A stretch of DNA of 64,000 nt from Pseudomonas sp. AFG_SD02_1510_Pfu_092 (GCF_003331055.1 NZ_PUQD01000013.1:28468-92467); one strand, 5' to 3'. Positions 45,955-54,703 are shown, counted from the stretch's first letter. Translations and numbers: made by a program. The notes: generated by a model from the letters alone, not told the origin.

Positions 45955-46096
45955 GGCCAGTCTCGAAGGGAATGCGAAAGAGAACATTGTTCACTTCCAC
46001 TTTGCTTCGCTCAAGGGCGTCGGGCGGATTTCATGAAAAATCTTGCTACAAATCAGATGAAACAGGATGTCCTGAGCGAGGACCGGACGGGATCGC

Positions 46097-46120
46097 TATG
46101 GGAGCTGGCTTGCCGGCGAT
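46097..46120. repeat. Single REP upstream of the RAYT gene
   Basis: ATGGGAGCTGGCTTGCCGGC followed by GATC, a GCCGGC-class REP 105 bp before the transposase start. Confidence 0.85.
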
Positions 46121-46224
46121 CAAGGCTACACGGATGTCACTGGAAACACCGGGTACCAATTGATTCATCAGCAGCAGATCCATAGCCACTAGCCTGTCGA
46201 GCAATACATCAGGAGGCAGGGAAC

Positions 46225-46674
46225 ATGGATCGTCCCCATTCAGAGCAGTTGCGGCTCGGCCGGTTCTCGGAAACCAGCCGATTGTATTTGCTTACCACCC
46301 TTAACAGAGCCCCAATCTTTAATGACTTTCACTCGGCCCGTTTGCTGGTGGCGGAGTTCCGCCAGGCTGAAGAGGAAGGTGCCGCCCGATCTTTGGCATG
46401 GGTGGTAATGCCTGACCACCTTCACTGGCTGGTCGAACTTGGGCCGGCCAGCCTGAAGCGCTTGATGCGCCGGGTGAAGTCTCGTAGCACCATGATGATC
46501 AACAGGCATAGAGGGCGAAGCGGTCAGCTCTGGCAGAAAGGTTTTCATGACCGGGCGTTGCGCCGGGAGGAGGATGTGCAAGATGTGGCGCGGTATATCG
46601 TCATGAACCCGAAACGGGCGGGTCTGGTTGTGAGGGTAGGGGATTATCCGCATTGGGATGCGATCTGGCTCTGA
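46225..46674 (+). CDS. REP-associated tyrosine transposase (RAYT)
   Basis: A 149-aa Y1-family (IS200/IS605-like) transposase of the RAYT group, which processes REP hairpins as single-stranded DNA. The metal-binding HxH is H65-L-H67 (MPDHLHW), and the catalytic tyrosine is Y124 (VARYIVMNP). Both are intact, so the protein may be active. AGGAGG precedes the start. It is flanked by GCCGGC-class REPs on both sides, the expected substrate. It is a single-copy domesticated gene rather than an insertion sequence: no terminal repeats or target duplications are seen. Confidence 0.92.
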   Translation: MDRPHSEQLRLGRFSETSRLYLLTTLNRAPIFNDFHSARLLVAEFRQAEEEGAARSLAWVVMPDHLHWLVELGPASLKRLMRRVKSRSTMMINRHRGRSGQLWQKGFHDRALRREEDVQDVARYIVMNPKRAGLVVRVGDYPHWDAIWL

Positions 46675-46690
46675 TCGGGTATTGCCTGTG

Positions 46691-46722
46691 AGGGCCCCAT
46701 CGCTGGCAAGCCAGCTCCCACA
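46691..46722. repeat. Single REP downstream of the RAYT gene
   Basis: GGGCCCCATCGCTGGCAAGC with CAGCTCCCACA end; GCCGGC-class variant with CGCTGGC core. Confidence 0.85.
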
Positions 46723-46760
46723 AAGTTACTCATCAGTTTTACAGCAGGAGCTGACCTGTC

Positions 46761-46866
46761 AGGGCCTCATCGCTGGCAAGCCAGCACACAGGTTAATCAC
46801 AGGTCTCGAATGCAGTGGAGTACCTGTGGGAGCTGGCTTGCCGGCGATGGGCCGCACAGCGGCCCC
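46761..46866. repeat. REP pair downstream of the RAYT gene
   Basis: A left unit CATCGCTGGCAAGCCAGC faces CTGTGGGAGCTGGCTTGCCG with GGGCCGCACAGCGGCCCC end. The stretch 46785-46848 is repeated exactly at 47807-47870. Confidence 0.9.
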
Positions 46867-46879
46867 AGGTGCTTGAAGG

Positions 46880-47131
46880 CTATTGAAGAACCTTGCTCAT
46901 TCCTCGCTCCATATCATCGATGAGCGCCTTGGCCATTTCACTGAGTATCCGCGCAGCGCTGCCGGCAATGCAGTCATTCTCCATTTCCGCTTCGGTAGTC
47001 AGGTGGCGGATACAACCGAGCAGCATGGACAACTGCGAAAAGGCATGGCTGAACGGCACATTGGGTTGCAGGCGGAACAGGTCGAAGGTTTCCACCCCAG
47101 CGGTTGCGGAATCTCTCGGATCATCGCTCAT
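46880..47131 (-). CDS. DUF3077-type small protein
   Basis: An 83-aa soluble helical protein resembling the DUF3077 family of fluorescent pseudomonads (FDLFRLQPNVPFSHAF near residue 16). Its start overlaps the stop of the upstream small gene (ATGA). Function unknown; such pairs are frequent, multi-copy and accessory in Pseudomonas. Confidence 0.75.
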   Translation of the reverse strand: MSDDPRDSATAGVETFDLFRLQPNVPFSHAFSQLSMLLGCIRHLTTEAEMENDCIAGSAARILSEMAKALIDDMERGMSKVLQ

Positions 47132-47403
47132 CGGGTCGCTCCTTGATCGCGGTGGGTTGCATGGGTGTGGTCGCACACGGCGTTGATCAGGCGGCAGAGC
47201 AATCGAATATTCATGCCCATGGCATTGCGCATGTCGCCGGGAGGGTTGTCGAGCAGGACTGTGGTGGTGTGATCGATGGTCAGGGTGATGGCGCTGATCA
47301 GCACTTCGCAGTCTTGGGGGCTGAGTGGATCGATCAGTGAGAGCGCGGGAGGGTCGAGCAGCAGCAGATCGGTACCTGGTGGATCGGGGACGAGCTTGTT
47401 CAT
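47128..47403 (-). CDS. DUF6124-like small protein
   Basis: A 91-aa protein beginning MNKLVPDPPGTD, a start typical of DUF6124 proteins. It is the first gene of the pair, following CGGAGTTCCGCC. The leader upstream contains a branched RNA-like structure. Function unknown. Confidence 0.7.
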   Translation of the reverse strand: MNKLVPDPPGTDLLLLDPPALSLIDPLSPQDCEVLISAITLTIDHTTTVLLDNPPGDMRNAMGMNIRLLCRLINAVCDHTHATHRDQGATR

Positions 47404-47473
47404 GGCGGAACTCCGTATGGGGATTGAACTGCTCCCCTCCTTGTCTCACGAAGTTGGGTGGCAGTCGTGCACG

Positions 47474-47573
47474 GTGTGAGACACGGGACATACGGTAATC
47501 CCGGCCAGGCCGAAGCCTGTCCGCACACGACCGCCATAAAGCGGTGCTACCGAATGAAATCCGGGTGTCTCAC
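47474..47573 (-). ncRNA. Branched structured-RNA candidate in the leader of the DUF6124 pair
   Basis: On the minus strand a 9-bp closing stem (GTGAGACAC with GTGTCTCAC, arms at 47573-47565 and 47484-47476) encloses two hairpins. One is ACCGC/GCGGT around TTTATG; the other is CAGGC/GCCTG closed by a TTCG tetraloop. The end lies 70 bp before the start codon. The shape and the GGTAGC...GGTTACC-like flavour recall C4 antisense RNAs, but the assignment is from memory. A further perfect 8-bp hairpin CAGCACCT/AGGTGCTG lies upstream (47635-47656). Confidence 0.5.
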
Positions 47574-47728
47574 GCCCGATCGCCTTGCGAGGCGACCCCA
47601 CGACAGTATTCCGGGAACACTTTCCAGCCAAGACAGCACCTTCCGACAGGTGCTGTAGGATAATTCGACAGGGCGTCCGAACTGAAGCATTTGGTTTCAG
47701 GTTCGGAAATGTCTTACGGCTCCAGAAC

Positions 47729-47876
47729 CTAGGCGAGGGCTTTGCCCTCGATCGCCGGCAAGCCACACAGGACCCGCACCAACTTCAAGGCATGGAAAAG
47801 CCGGCTCACACAGGTTAATCACAGGTCTCGAATGCAGTGGAGTACCTGTGGGAGCTGGCTTGCCGGCGATCGGGCC
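47729..47876. repeat. Degenerate REP cluster before the efflux operon end
   Basis: Contains GCGAGGGCTTTGCCCTCGAT, a partial CGCCGGCAAGCC unit and a complete CTGTGGGAGCTGGCTTGCCG unit. Bases 47807-47870 are identical to 46785-46848. The rest of the 47404-47876 gap is the RNA candidate above and no gene. Confidence 0.85.
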
Positions 47877-49295
47877 TTAAGGCTTGGCGGTGTCTTTCCA
47901 CCCCCCACCCAACGCCAGGAACACGCCAATCTGCCCCTGCGCCACTTGGCTATTAGCCGCTGCCAGCTGCGCGCGCATGTCGGTATAGGTCCGCGTCGCC
48001 TGCAAATCCGCCAAGAACGACTCACGCCCTGCCTGGTAATAGCGGTGCGTCTGCTCCGCCGCTTCCTTCGCCGATTTCTCTGCCTCGGCCAGCGCATCGC
48101 GCCGGTCCAGCAAAGCGCTGTACTGCGCCAGACGCGTCTGGGTTTCGCGAATGGCGTTCAGCACCACCCCATCGAAGTTAGCCAAGGCCGCCTGGGTAGA
48201 GGCTTCGGCCATGCGAATGCGCGCGCGGGTGCCGTTGGTGGGGATGGTCCAGCTGACCTGCGGGCCGAAGCCCCAACGGTTGGTAGCCGGCTCACCGAGG
48301 TTTTCGAGGATACCGATGGTGCCGACCTGAGCGCCGATGCTGATGTCCGGGTACAACGCGCCGGTGGCCACGCCAATGTTGGCGGTGGCGGCCGCCAGTT
48401 GGCGTTCGGCCTGGCGCACGTCGGGGCGGCGCTTGAGCAGGGCCGCACCATCGCCCACCGGGACCAGCTGACTCAGGTGTGGCAGCTCGGCGCAATCGGC
48501 CGTGCCGGCAGGCAGCCGGTCGACCGGTGTGGCCAGCAGCGCCGCCAAGGTGTACAGGCCAGTCTCGCGCTCGGCCTTGAAGCGTGGCAGCTCGGCGCGC
48601 AAGGATTTGAACTGGGTCTGCGAGCGGGTGACCTGGGTTTCATCGCCACGGCCAGCATCACGCAGGCGCTGGTTGAGCTTCACGCTCTGCTCCTGCAGGT
48701 CGAGCGACGCGCGGGCGATGTGGTATTCCTCGTTGGCCGAGCACACCTGGGTGTAGGCCTTGACCACATCCGCGACCAGGGTGATGCGGGCGGTATCGGC
48801 GGCGGCCTGCACCGCGTCGGCATTGGCCTTGGCAGCCTCGGTGCCGCGCTTGAAGGTACCCCACAGGTCGAACTGGTACGAGGCGCTGAGGATGGCCTCG
48901 CCGATGTTGGCCACCGGCACTTTCTCGGGCAGCAGGAAGGCTTCGCCAGACTCCTGCAGGCGCTGGGCGCCCAGTTTGACGCCGCCGTTGAAACCACCCT
49001 GCGACTCGGCTACCTCCACCTGGGCACGGGCCTTGGCGATGTTGGCTGCAGCTACGCGCAACTCGGTGTTGGCCGCCAGCGCCTGGCGCACCAGCTGGTT
49101 CAGCCGCTGATCCTGATACAGCTGCCACCAGTCCTCGGGCACCGGCGCCGATACCACGCTATCGGCATCCTGGCGCAGCGGGCCGTTGAGGTCGCTGCGC
49201 TGCACCGCCGCGCCGTTCGGCACTTGGTAGTCGGGGCCTGCCATCATGCAGGCCCCCAGCGACAGACACAGGCCAGCCAGGATCAGCTGCTTCAT
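47877..49295 (-). CDS. Outer-membrane efflux lipoprotein (NodT/OprM type)
   Basis: A 472-aa TolC-like outer-membrane factor. A lipobox L-G-A-C16 ends the signal peptide, so the protein is lipid-anchored. Two OEP domains follow (about 60-255 and 275-460) with the helical-barrel heptads. It is the last gene of the five-gene efflux operon; its start overlaps the HlyD gene stop (ATGA). It should give the exporter its outer-membrane exit. Confidence 0.92.
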   Translation of the reverse strand: MKQLILAGLCLSLGACMMAGPDYQVPNGAAVQRSDLNGPLRQDADSVVSAPVPEDWWQLYQDQRLNQLVRQALAANTELRVAAANIAKARAQVEVAESQGGFNGGVKLGAQRLQESGEAFLLPEKVPVANIGEAILSASYQFDLWGTFKRGTEAAKANADAVQAAADTARITLVADVVKAYTQVCSANEEYHIARASLDLQEQSVKLNQRLRDAGRGDETQVTRSQTQFKSLRAELPRFKAERETGLYTLAALLATPVDRLPAGTADCAELPHLSQLVPVGDGAALLKRRPDVRQAERQLAAATANIGVATGALYPDISIGAQVGTIGILENLGEPATNRWGFGPQVSWTIPTNGTRARIRMAEASTQAALANFDGVVLNAIRETQTRLAQYSALLDRRDALAEAEKSAKEAAEQTHRYYQAGRESFLADLQATRTYTDMRAQLAAANSQVAQGQIGVFLALGGGWKDTAKP

Positions 49296-50167
49296 GGCCG
49301 CTGGCCCTCTAGGATCGACACCGTGGCAGTGCGCCCGGCGATCATGCGGAAGTCTTGCGGCACCTCGTCGAAGGCGATCCGCACCGGAATACGCTGGGCC
49401 AGGCGCACCCAGCTGAACGCCGGGTTGACGTTGGGCAGCAGGTTGGCGCCGCTGCTGCGGTCGCGGTCTTCGATACCAGCCGCAAAACTTTGCACATGGC
49501 CACGCAGGCGAGTGTTGTCGCCCATCACGCGAATGTCCACGGCATCGCCAATATGGATGCCGCCCAGCTTGGTTTCCTCGAAGTAGCCGTCGACGTGGTA
49601 CGAGGCACTGTCGACCACCGACAGCACCGGGTGGCCGGCGGTGACGAATTCGTGGTTACGCGGCGCACGGTCGTTGAGGTAGCCGTCCACCGGGCTGCGC
49701 ACCACCGAGCGGTCGAGGTTGAGCTGGGCGGTATCGACAGCCACCTGCGCTTCGCTGACGGCGGACCGCGCGCGGGCCTCGCGGGACTGGCTTGCTTCCA
49801 GCTGTTCGGCGGCAACCAGGTTGCCGAGCTTGCGGTTGCGCTGCGCCTCGCGGGCGGCCTGGGCCAGGGTCTCCTGGCGTTCGCCGAGGGTTGCCTTGGC
49901 CTGGCGCAGGGCCAGGGTAAAGCGGTCCTGGTCGATGGTGAACAGCACATCGCCACGCTTGACGGTCTGGTTGTCGCGCACCTCGACCTTCTGGATCAGC
50001 CCGGACACATCCGGGGCGATCTGGATCACATCGGCGCGAATGTGGCCGTCGCGGGTCCAGGGGGCAAACATGTAGTACACCACCATTTGCCACACGAGCA
50101 CGGCGGCGAAGGTCACTACCAGCAAGGTCAGGACCACACGGCCCAAGGTCAGCAAAGGTTTTTTCAT
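49292..50167 (-). CDS. HlyD-family periplasmic adaptor (AaeA/EmrA type)
   Basis: A 291-aa membrane-fusion protein. One N-terminal membrane segment (about 8-30) is followed by biotinyl-lipoyl-like halves (IQKVEVRDNQTVKRGDVLF, in part) around an alpha hairpin, then a beta barrel. It links the FUSC inner-membrane pump to the outer-membrane factor. The start is MKKPLL at 50167; the overlap with DUF1656 (ATGA) supports it. Confidence 0.92.
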   Translation of the reverse strand: MKKPLLTLGRVVLTLLVVTFAAVLVWQMVVYYMFAPWTRDGHIRADVIQIAPDVSGLIQKVEVRDNQTVKRGDVLFTIDQDRFTLALRQAKATLGERQETLAQAAREAQRNRKLGNLVAAEQLEASQSREARARSAVSEAQVAVDTAQLNLDRSVVRSPVDGYLNDRAPRNHEFVTAGHPVLSVVDSASYHVDGYFEETKLGGIHIGDAVDIRVMGDNTRLRGHVQSFAAGIEDRDRSSGANLLPNVNPAFSWVRLAQRIPVRIAFDEVPQDFRMIAGRTATVSILEGQRP

Positions 50168-50376
50168 GGCAGCATCAGGTTTCGGCAAAAGTGGTCCACC
50201 GCGCCAAGCAGCACGGCATACAAGGCAACGTTGAACAACGCCCGGTGCCAGACCAGGCGGTAGAAGTGCACGCGCACCAGCACCGCGTGCACCCCGAGGA
50301 ACAGCAGGTAGGTGCCAAACATCATCACCAGCAGCGTAGGCAGGAAGACCCCGCTGATATCCAGTTCACCAATCAC
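50164..50376 (-). CDS. DUF1656 (AaeX-like) membrane protein
   Basis: A 70-aa protein with two membrane segments (about 10-30 and 45-65). DUF1656/AaeX proteins are regular partners of AaeAB-type exporters; their role is unknown. Both ends overlap neighbouring genes by four bases. Confidence 0.9.
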   Translation of the reverse strand: MIGELDISGVFLPTLLVMMFGTYLLFLGVHAVLVRVHFYRLVWHRALFNVALYAVLLGAVDHFCRNLMLP

Positions 50377-52460
50377 AGGGGCGCTCCGTCGAGGCCGGGG
50401 GGCAGTTGCGGTTGTTCGGCTGGCTCAAGCATCACCTCGACCCCCGGCAACAGCGCCAGGCGCAGGCCGCTCAAGGCATGCAGCAGGTGGGTACGGGCAT
50501 CGCCACGCTCGTACAGTTCATCCAGATTCAGCGCCAGGCGCGCGCGTTCCATGTTGCGCAGCAACGCGGCCGGGGCGTGCAGGCGCTCGCCGGCGCGCAG
50601 GCAGGCGGCATAATGCGCGCCCACCTCTGCGACCACCGTGTTCAGCCGCTCGCGGGCCTGCTGCCCGGCCCGCGGCATGTACGCCAGCAGGTCCAGCAAG
50701 TTCAGCCCCACGCGCAGGTCCCGCAGCGCCACGCCGCTGTCCTGGCCGGTTTGCGACAGCCGCGGCAGGTGCTGCATCAGGCGGTCGAGCATCTGTACAC
50801 CCACCTGGCGGTGCTCGGCCAGGCTGGCCGGTTCGGTCATTTCGACGATGTCGCGCCAGGCAAAGCGGGTCATGCGCTTGGCCGCCAGCTCCACGCCGAA
50901 CGGGCGCATCACCAGGGTCCAGATGAAGGCGAACAACAGCCCCACCGGGCCGGCCAGGTTGGAATTGAGGAAGGTGAAGAAGTCCGCGTCGTAAGCGCCC
51001 TGGATGCTGATGAAGGTCGAGGTGTTGACGATGGTCAGCAAGGTGCCCAGGTAGAAGCGCGGCTGCACGGTCAGGGTACCGATGCAGATGAACGGCACGG
51101 CGAAGGCCAGCACCAGCATCGGGAAGTCGTGCAGGTTCGGCAGCACCAGGAACAGGTACAGGCTGGAGAAAATGACCGACATCAGCGTCCAGAAGAAGAA
51201 CCTGTAGATCTGTGGCGCCGGGTCGTCCATGGCGGCGAAGAAACTGCACGACACGGCGGCGAGGATCACCGCGCTGGCGCCGTCGTTCCAGCCCAGGCCG
51301 ATCCACAGGCCGCAGGCGACAACGATCGCCAGTACGGTGGAGGCCACCGAATACAGCATCAGGCCACGGTCGAAGAACGCCGTCAGGCGGCCCAGGCGCC
51401 AGTGGCGATAGACCGCGCGCCAGGGTTTGGCGTCGTCGCTGCGCAGGGCATGTTGCAGGCTGCAGCAGTCTTGCCACAAGTCGACCCATTCGCTCAGGCG
51501 GTAGAGGGCGTTGGACAGCAGCAGTTCGGCGCGCTGGTCGAGGGCTGCGGCGCCGGGTTGCAGGCGCTCGATCTGTTCGTGCAGGGCGCTCCAGCGGGCC
51601 ACCGAGGCGCTGTCGGCAGTGCCCTTGAGCCATTCGCGGGAGGCGTCGAGCAGCGGCTGCAACTGGGCGAACTGTGCCGGAGCGCGGCCTTCCAGGGCCA
51701 CCAGGGCGTCGTCGAGGGCGTCGATCACCGGCAGCAGGTGAATCATGCGCCCGCGCAGCTCGCGGGCGTTCTTCAGGGTGTGCGGCCCGGCGCCTTCATG
51801 GCCGAGCTGGCCGATCATCAGCTCCAGCGAGTTGAAGGTGGTGACCATGGTCCCGCGCATGCCGCCCACCTGTTCGGCACTGGCCTGGCGGGCCAGGTAG
51901 GTGTCGCTGTAGCGAATCGCCTCGGCGAACCAGTTACCCGTGGCGCCGACTACCACCGGTGCCAGCCGGCGCGGCCAGAAGACCGCCCCGACCACCGCCG
52001 CGCAGACGATGCCCAGGCAGATTTCCTGGGCACGGGAGGACGCCACATCGAACACCGCCAGCGGGTTGTCGACCACCGCCAGGGCGATCATCGGCAAGGT
52101 GTAGCCAGCCAGCATCAGCACGTAATTGTTAGCAGTGCGCAGGTTCAGCGACAGGAACAGCAAGGTGCCGGTCCACAGGGCAATGGCGATGCTCAGCAGC
52201 ACCGGCGACTGTACCAGCGGCGGTACCAGGAAAATCGCGCCACCGGCACCGAGCAGCGTACCCAAGGCACGGTACAAGGCCTTGGAACTGGTGGGGCCGA
52301 GGAATGGGCTGGAAACGATGTACACCGTGGCCATGGCCCAGTAGGGCCGCGGCAATTGCATGAGCAAGGCGATGTACAGCGCGATCATCGAAGCGGCGAA
52401 AGTTCGCACGCCGTAGAACCAGTCGCGGGCCGGGGGCACCGAGCTGAAAAACCCGCTCAT
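50373..52460 (-). CDS. FUSC-family (AaeB-like) aromatic acid exporter
   Basis: A 695-aa inner-membrane protein with two membrane blocks of about five to six segments each (about residues 20-170 and 360-520), and cytoplasmic regions between and after them. This is the FUSC/AaeB layout, known from export of p-hydroxybenzoate and similar aromatic acids. It works with the adaptor and outer-membrane genes downstream. Gene overlaps of four bases link it to the MarR and DUF1656 genes. The substrate is not shown. Confidence 0.9.
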   Translation of the reverse strand: MSGFFSSVPPARDWFYGVRTFAASMIALYIALLMQLPRPYWAMATVYIVSSPFLGPTSSKALYRALGTLLGAGGAIFLVPPLVQSPVLLSIAIALWTGTLLFLSLNLRTANNYVLMLAGYTLPMIALAVVDNPLAVFDVASSRAQEICLGIVCAAVVGAVFWPRRLAPVVVGATGNWFAEAIRYSDTYLARQASAEQVGGMRGTMVTTFNSLELMIGQLGHEGAGPHTLKNARELRGRMIHLLPVIDALDDALVALEGRAPAQFAQLQPLLDASREWLKGTADSASVARWSALHEQIERLQPGAAALDQRAELLLSNALYRLSEWVDLWQDCCSLQHALRSDDAKPWRAVYRHWRLGRLTAFFDRGLMLYSVASTVLAIVVACGLWIGLGWNDGASAVILAAVSCSFFAAMDDPAPQIYRFFFWTLMSVIFSSLYLFLVLPNLHDFPMLVLAFAVPFICIGTLTVQPRFYLGTLLTIVNTSTFISIQGAYDADFFTFLNSNLAGPVGLLFAFIWTLVMRPFGVELAAKRMTRFAWRDIVEMTEPASLAEHRQVGVQMLDRLMQHLPRLSQTGQDSGVALRDLRVGLNLLDLLAYMPRAGQQARERLNTVVAEVGAHYAACLRAGERLHAPAALLRNMERARLALNLDELYERGDARTHLLHALSGLRLALLPGVEVMLEPAEQPQLPPGLDGAPL

Positions 52461-52909
52461 GCCGCCCCGCCTGTTTTGCCCAGGCCGGCGGCCTCGAAAG
52501 CCCGCAGCACGCGCAAGGCGGCTTCCAGGTCGGCCTGGTCGATACCCTGCAACGCCTCGCGACGCAGGCGCACCAGCTCGGCTTCGATCGCTTCGGCCAG
52601 GGCGCGGCCCTCAGCGGTCAGGCTCAGGCCCTTGGCACGGCGGTCCAGTGGGTCTTCGCTGCGGCAGACCAGGCCAGCCTTGCACAGTTGGTCGAGCAGG
52701 CGCACCAGCGACGGGCTTTCCAGGCCGGCGGCCTGGGCCACGGCCACCTGATGCACGCCGTCGCCCAGGCGCACGATCATCAGCAGCGGCGTGGCGCAGG
52801 CCTCGGAAATGCCGTAGCCGGTCAGCGCGGTCTGGCAAATGCGCCGCCAGTGGCGGGCGGCAACCACCATGCCGCTGCTGACTTGCAGGCGCAGGAGATC
52901 AAGGGACAT
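52457..52909 (-). CDS. MarR-family regulator of the efflux operon
   Basis: A 150-aa winged-helix dimeric repressor of the MarR family (helix with AAGLESPSLVRLLDQL, wing SEDPLDRRAKGLSLT in part). It is the first gene of the exporter operon, overlapping the FUSC gene. An inverted repeat upstream (52930-52945) is a likely binding site, giving autorepression relieved by an aromatic ligand. The 'DxRxK' wing residues for DNA contact are intact. Confidence 0.92.
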   Translation of the reverse strand: MSLDLLRLQVSSGMVVAARHWRRICQTALTGYGISEACATPLLMIVRLGDGVHQVAVAQAAGLESPSLVRLLDQLCKAGLVCRSEDPLDRRAKGLSLTAEGRALAEAIEAELVRLRREALQGIDQADLEAALRVLRAFEAAGLGKTGGAA

Positions 52910-52929
52910 GACAGGAACCAGGCATATTC

Positions 52930-52945
52930 ATAGTTTGCTAACTAT
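52930..52945. promoter_or_regulatory. MarR operator candidate
   Basis: ATAGTT-TGCT-AACTAT, an inverted repeat 20 bp upstream of the MarR start, in an AT-rich stretch that should also contain the operon promoter. The arm sequence resembles known MarR-type operators. Confidence 0.6.
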
Positions 52946-53029
52946 CAATATACGCTTGTGCCTACCCCTGTCGTCAACCGGGGGGATGGATGAATTGTTG
53001 TTCATGCAGGGCTTTTGCCTGCCTGTGCC

Positions 53030-53124
53030 GGCCTCTTCGCGGGTAAACCCGCTCCCACAGGTGCTGCCTAGGTTCAAGCCATGTGCGGTACCTGTGGGAG
53101 CGGGTTTACCCGCGAAGAGGGCCG
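53030..53124. repeat. Inverted REP pair
   Basis: GGCCTCTTCGCGGGTAAACC faces GAGCGGGTTTACCCGCGAAG with AGGGCCGG end, around a 35-bp spacer. It lies between the MarR operator region and the end of the Sel1 gene. Confidence 0.92.
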
Positions 53125-53140
53125 GACAGACAACAAGAAT

Positions 53141-53935
53141 TCAAGGCTGTATCTGGTCTTCCAGCTTCATGGTCAAGGCCAAAGTACTGCCCATCTGCAG
53201 CGCTCGGTCACGCCATTCCTGGTAGCGCGCCTCGTCCCGGCTGCTGAAGTGCACCGCCAGCTCTTCGGCCGCCTGCACCACCCCTGCCGCAGCCGCCAGC
53301 TCCAGCCAATAAAGCGCAGCCTTGATGTCGGCCTCCACATACAGCCCGTGCAGCAACCGGTAACCCACCTCGAATCGGCAGCGTGCCTCGCCCCGTTCGG
53401 CACCGCGCAGGAACCACTGATAGGCCTGCACCAGGTCGACCTGCCACTGCAGCTCGCCATCGCACACCTCTTCCTCGTATAGGTCACCCAACGCGGCAGC
53501 GGCATGCAGCATGCCCCGCTCAAAAGCCTGGCGGTAGCACTCCGCCGCCTGCACATAGGAGGGCTCGATGCCTTTGCCGAAGTAGTGCTGCTGGCCCAGG
53601 TTGAACCACGCTGCCGCATTGCCTTGCAGGGCCGCCATGCGCAACAGGTGGCCGGCCAACACAGTGTCGGCGCGCCAGTACTTGCCGTTGAGCCAGATCC
53701 AGCCGAGGTCGTTCAGCGCCGCCACGTTGCCTTGCAGCGCCTGCCGGCGCAGGTCGATATAGACCGCCTGCACATCGCTGGCCTCGTCCAGACGGCTGAC
53801 CAGCAGCGCGCGCGAACTGGGCAGCCCCACACCGGCAAACAGGCGCTGTCGCCTTCCGACAACGGCCGGTGGGGCAATGACCCGCTCGGGCAGCAAGCGG
53901 GCGAGCAGCGAATGGATATTGCTGGCAGCAGACAT
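53141..53935 (-). CDS. Sel1-like (SLR/TPR) repeat protein
   Basis: A 264-aa protein with about four Sel1-like repeats (about residues 70-245: AALNDLGWIWLNG, AAWFNLGQQHYFGKG, AAALGDLYEEE). It is a protein-interaction solenoid with no catalytic motif or clear signal peptide. The start is MSAASN at 53935 after GAGGA at five-base spacing; the frame stays open for eight more codons. Function unknown. Confidence 0.85.
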   Translation of the reverse strand: MSAASNIHSLLARLLPERVIAPPAVVGRRQRLFAGVGLPSSRALLVSRLDEASDVQAVYIDLRRQALQGNVAALNDLGWIWLNGKYWRADTVLAGHLLRMAALQGNAAAWFNLGQQHYFGKGIEPSYVQAAECYRQAFERGMLHAAAALGDLYEEEVCDGELQWQVDLVQAYQWFLRGAERGEARCRFEVGYRLLHGLYVEADIKAALYWLELAAAAGVVQAAEELAVHFSSRDEARYQEWRDRALQMGSTLALTMKLEDQIQP

Positions 53936-54142
53936 GTTCATCCTCATTGAACGACGCACAACCCCAACCTTCGGCTGTGATGAGGCGTGATTCTGCGTGA
54001 CGTAACGTCAAAACCTGTCGCGAACGATTCGGCACCAGGCAACCAAATGCGACTTCCTTGATCTGAGCAGGCCGTGGCCAATTGCCATGCCCCACGCCTG
54101 CCGCCATCCTATTGCGGCAAGCCTAGACAAGGACGTTATCTT

Positions 54143-54703
54143 TTGCCGTTCGCCACCACTCGCGCCACCCTCAGCCGTCAGTGGGCGCTGCTGCGCCAGC
54201 TGCCCAGCCGTTCCCCAGGCATTACCAGCGCCGAGCTGGTCTGGCGCCTGCGTGATGTGGGCTTCTCTGTCAGCAAACGCACGGTCGAACGCGACCTCAA
54301 CGAGCTATCACTGATATTTCCGCTGGAGCGCAATGACAAGAGCATCCCGTTTGGCTGGCACTGGTCGGCGAGCGCGGTGGGCGAGTTGCGCGGCAACTTC
54401 GACTTGCTGACGCACCTGCGCGGGGATGCGCTGCAAGTGGCGCAAGGTCAGGGTGTGGAACTGGTAGCGCGGATCAGCGATGCGCTGGCGCGACAGTTGC
54501 GGGATGCGCCGCTCAGCAGCGACATGCAGCTGACGGCGCTGGAGCATGGGCACCGGTTGCGCGCCACGGTAAGCGATGGCTGGCCGTTGCGCTGGTGGCT
54601 GTTGAGCCATGGCGATGGGGTTGTGGTGGAACAGCCGGGTGGGTTGCGCGAGGAGATTGGCCGGATTCTTAGCAATGCGGCTGCGCAGTACCAGAATTCG
54701 TAA
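54143..54703 (+). CDS. HTH transcriptional regulator (WYL-type N-terminus)
   Basis: A 186-aa predicted DNA-binding protein. The N-terminal winged helix (about 8-70, with VSKRTVERDLNELS) is that of the DeoR-like HTH in WYL regulators, but the WYL part is short and degenerate. I start it at TTG 54143, because AAGGA (54129-54133) sits at ideal spacing; the longer frame from 54074 has no ribosome site. Divergent from the Sel1 gene. Target unknown. Confidence 0.75.
   Translation: MPFATTRATLSRQWALLRQLPSRSPGITSAELVWRLRDVGFSVSKRTVERDLNELSLIFPLERNDKSIPFGWHWSASAVGELRGNFDLLTHLRGDALQVAQGQGVELVARISDALARQLRDAPLSSDMQLTALEHGHRLRATVSDGWPLRWWLLSHGDGVVVEQPGGLREEIGRILSNAAAQYQNS

Noticed and set aside
45955..46224. 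Fur box upstream of the FTR1 permease
   Set aside because: Only GAACATTGTTC and AT-rich bits are seen; no sequence resembles the 19-bp Fur consensus closely enough.
46225..46674. Insertion sequence of the IS200/IS605 family
   Set aside because: There are no element ends, no tnpB and no second copy in the window; REP flanks and size indicate a domesticated RAYT.
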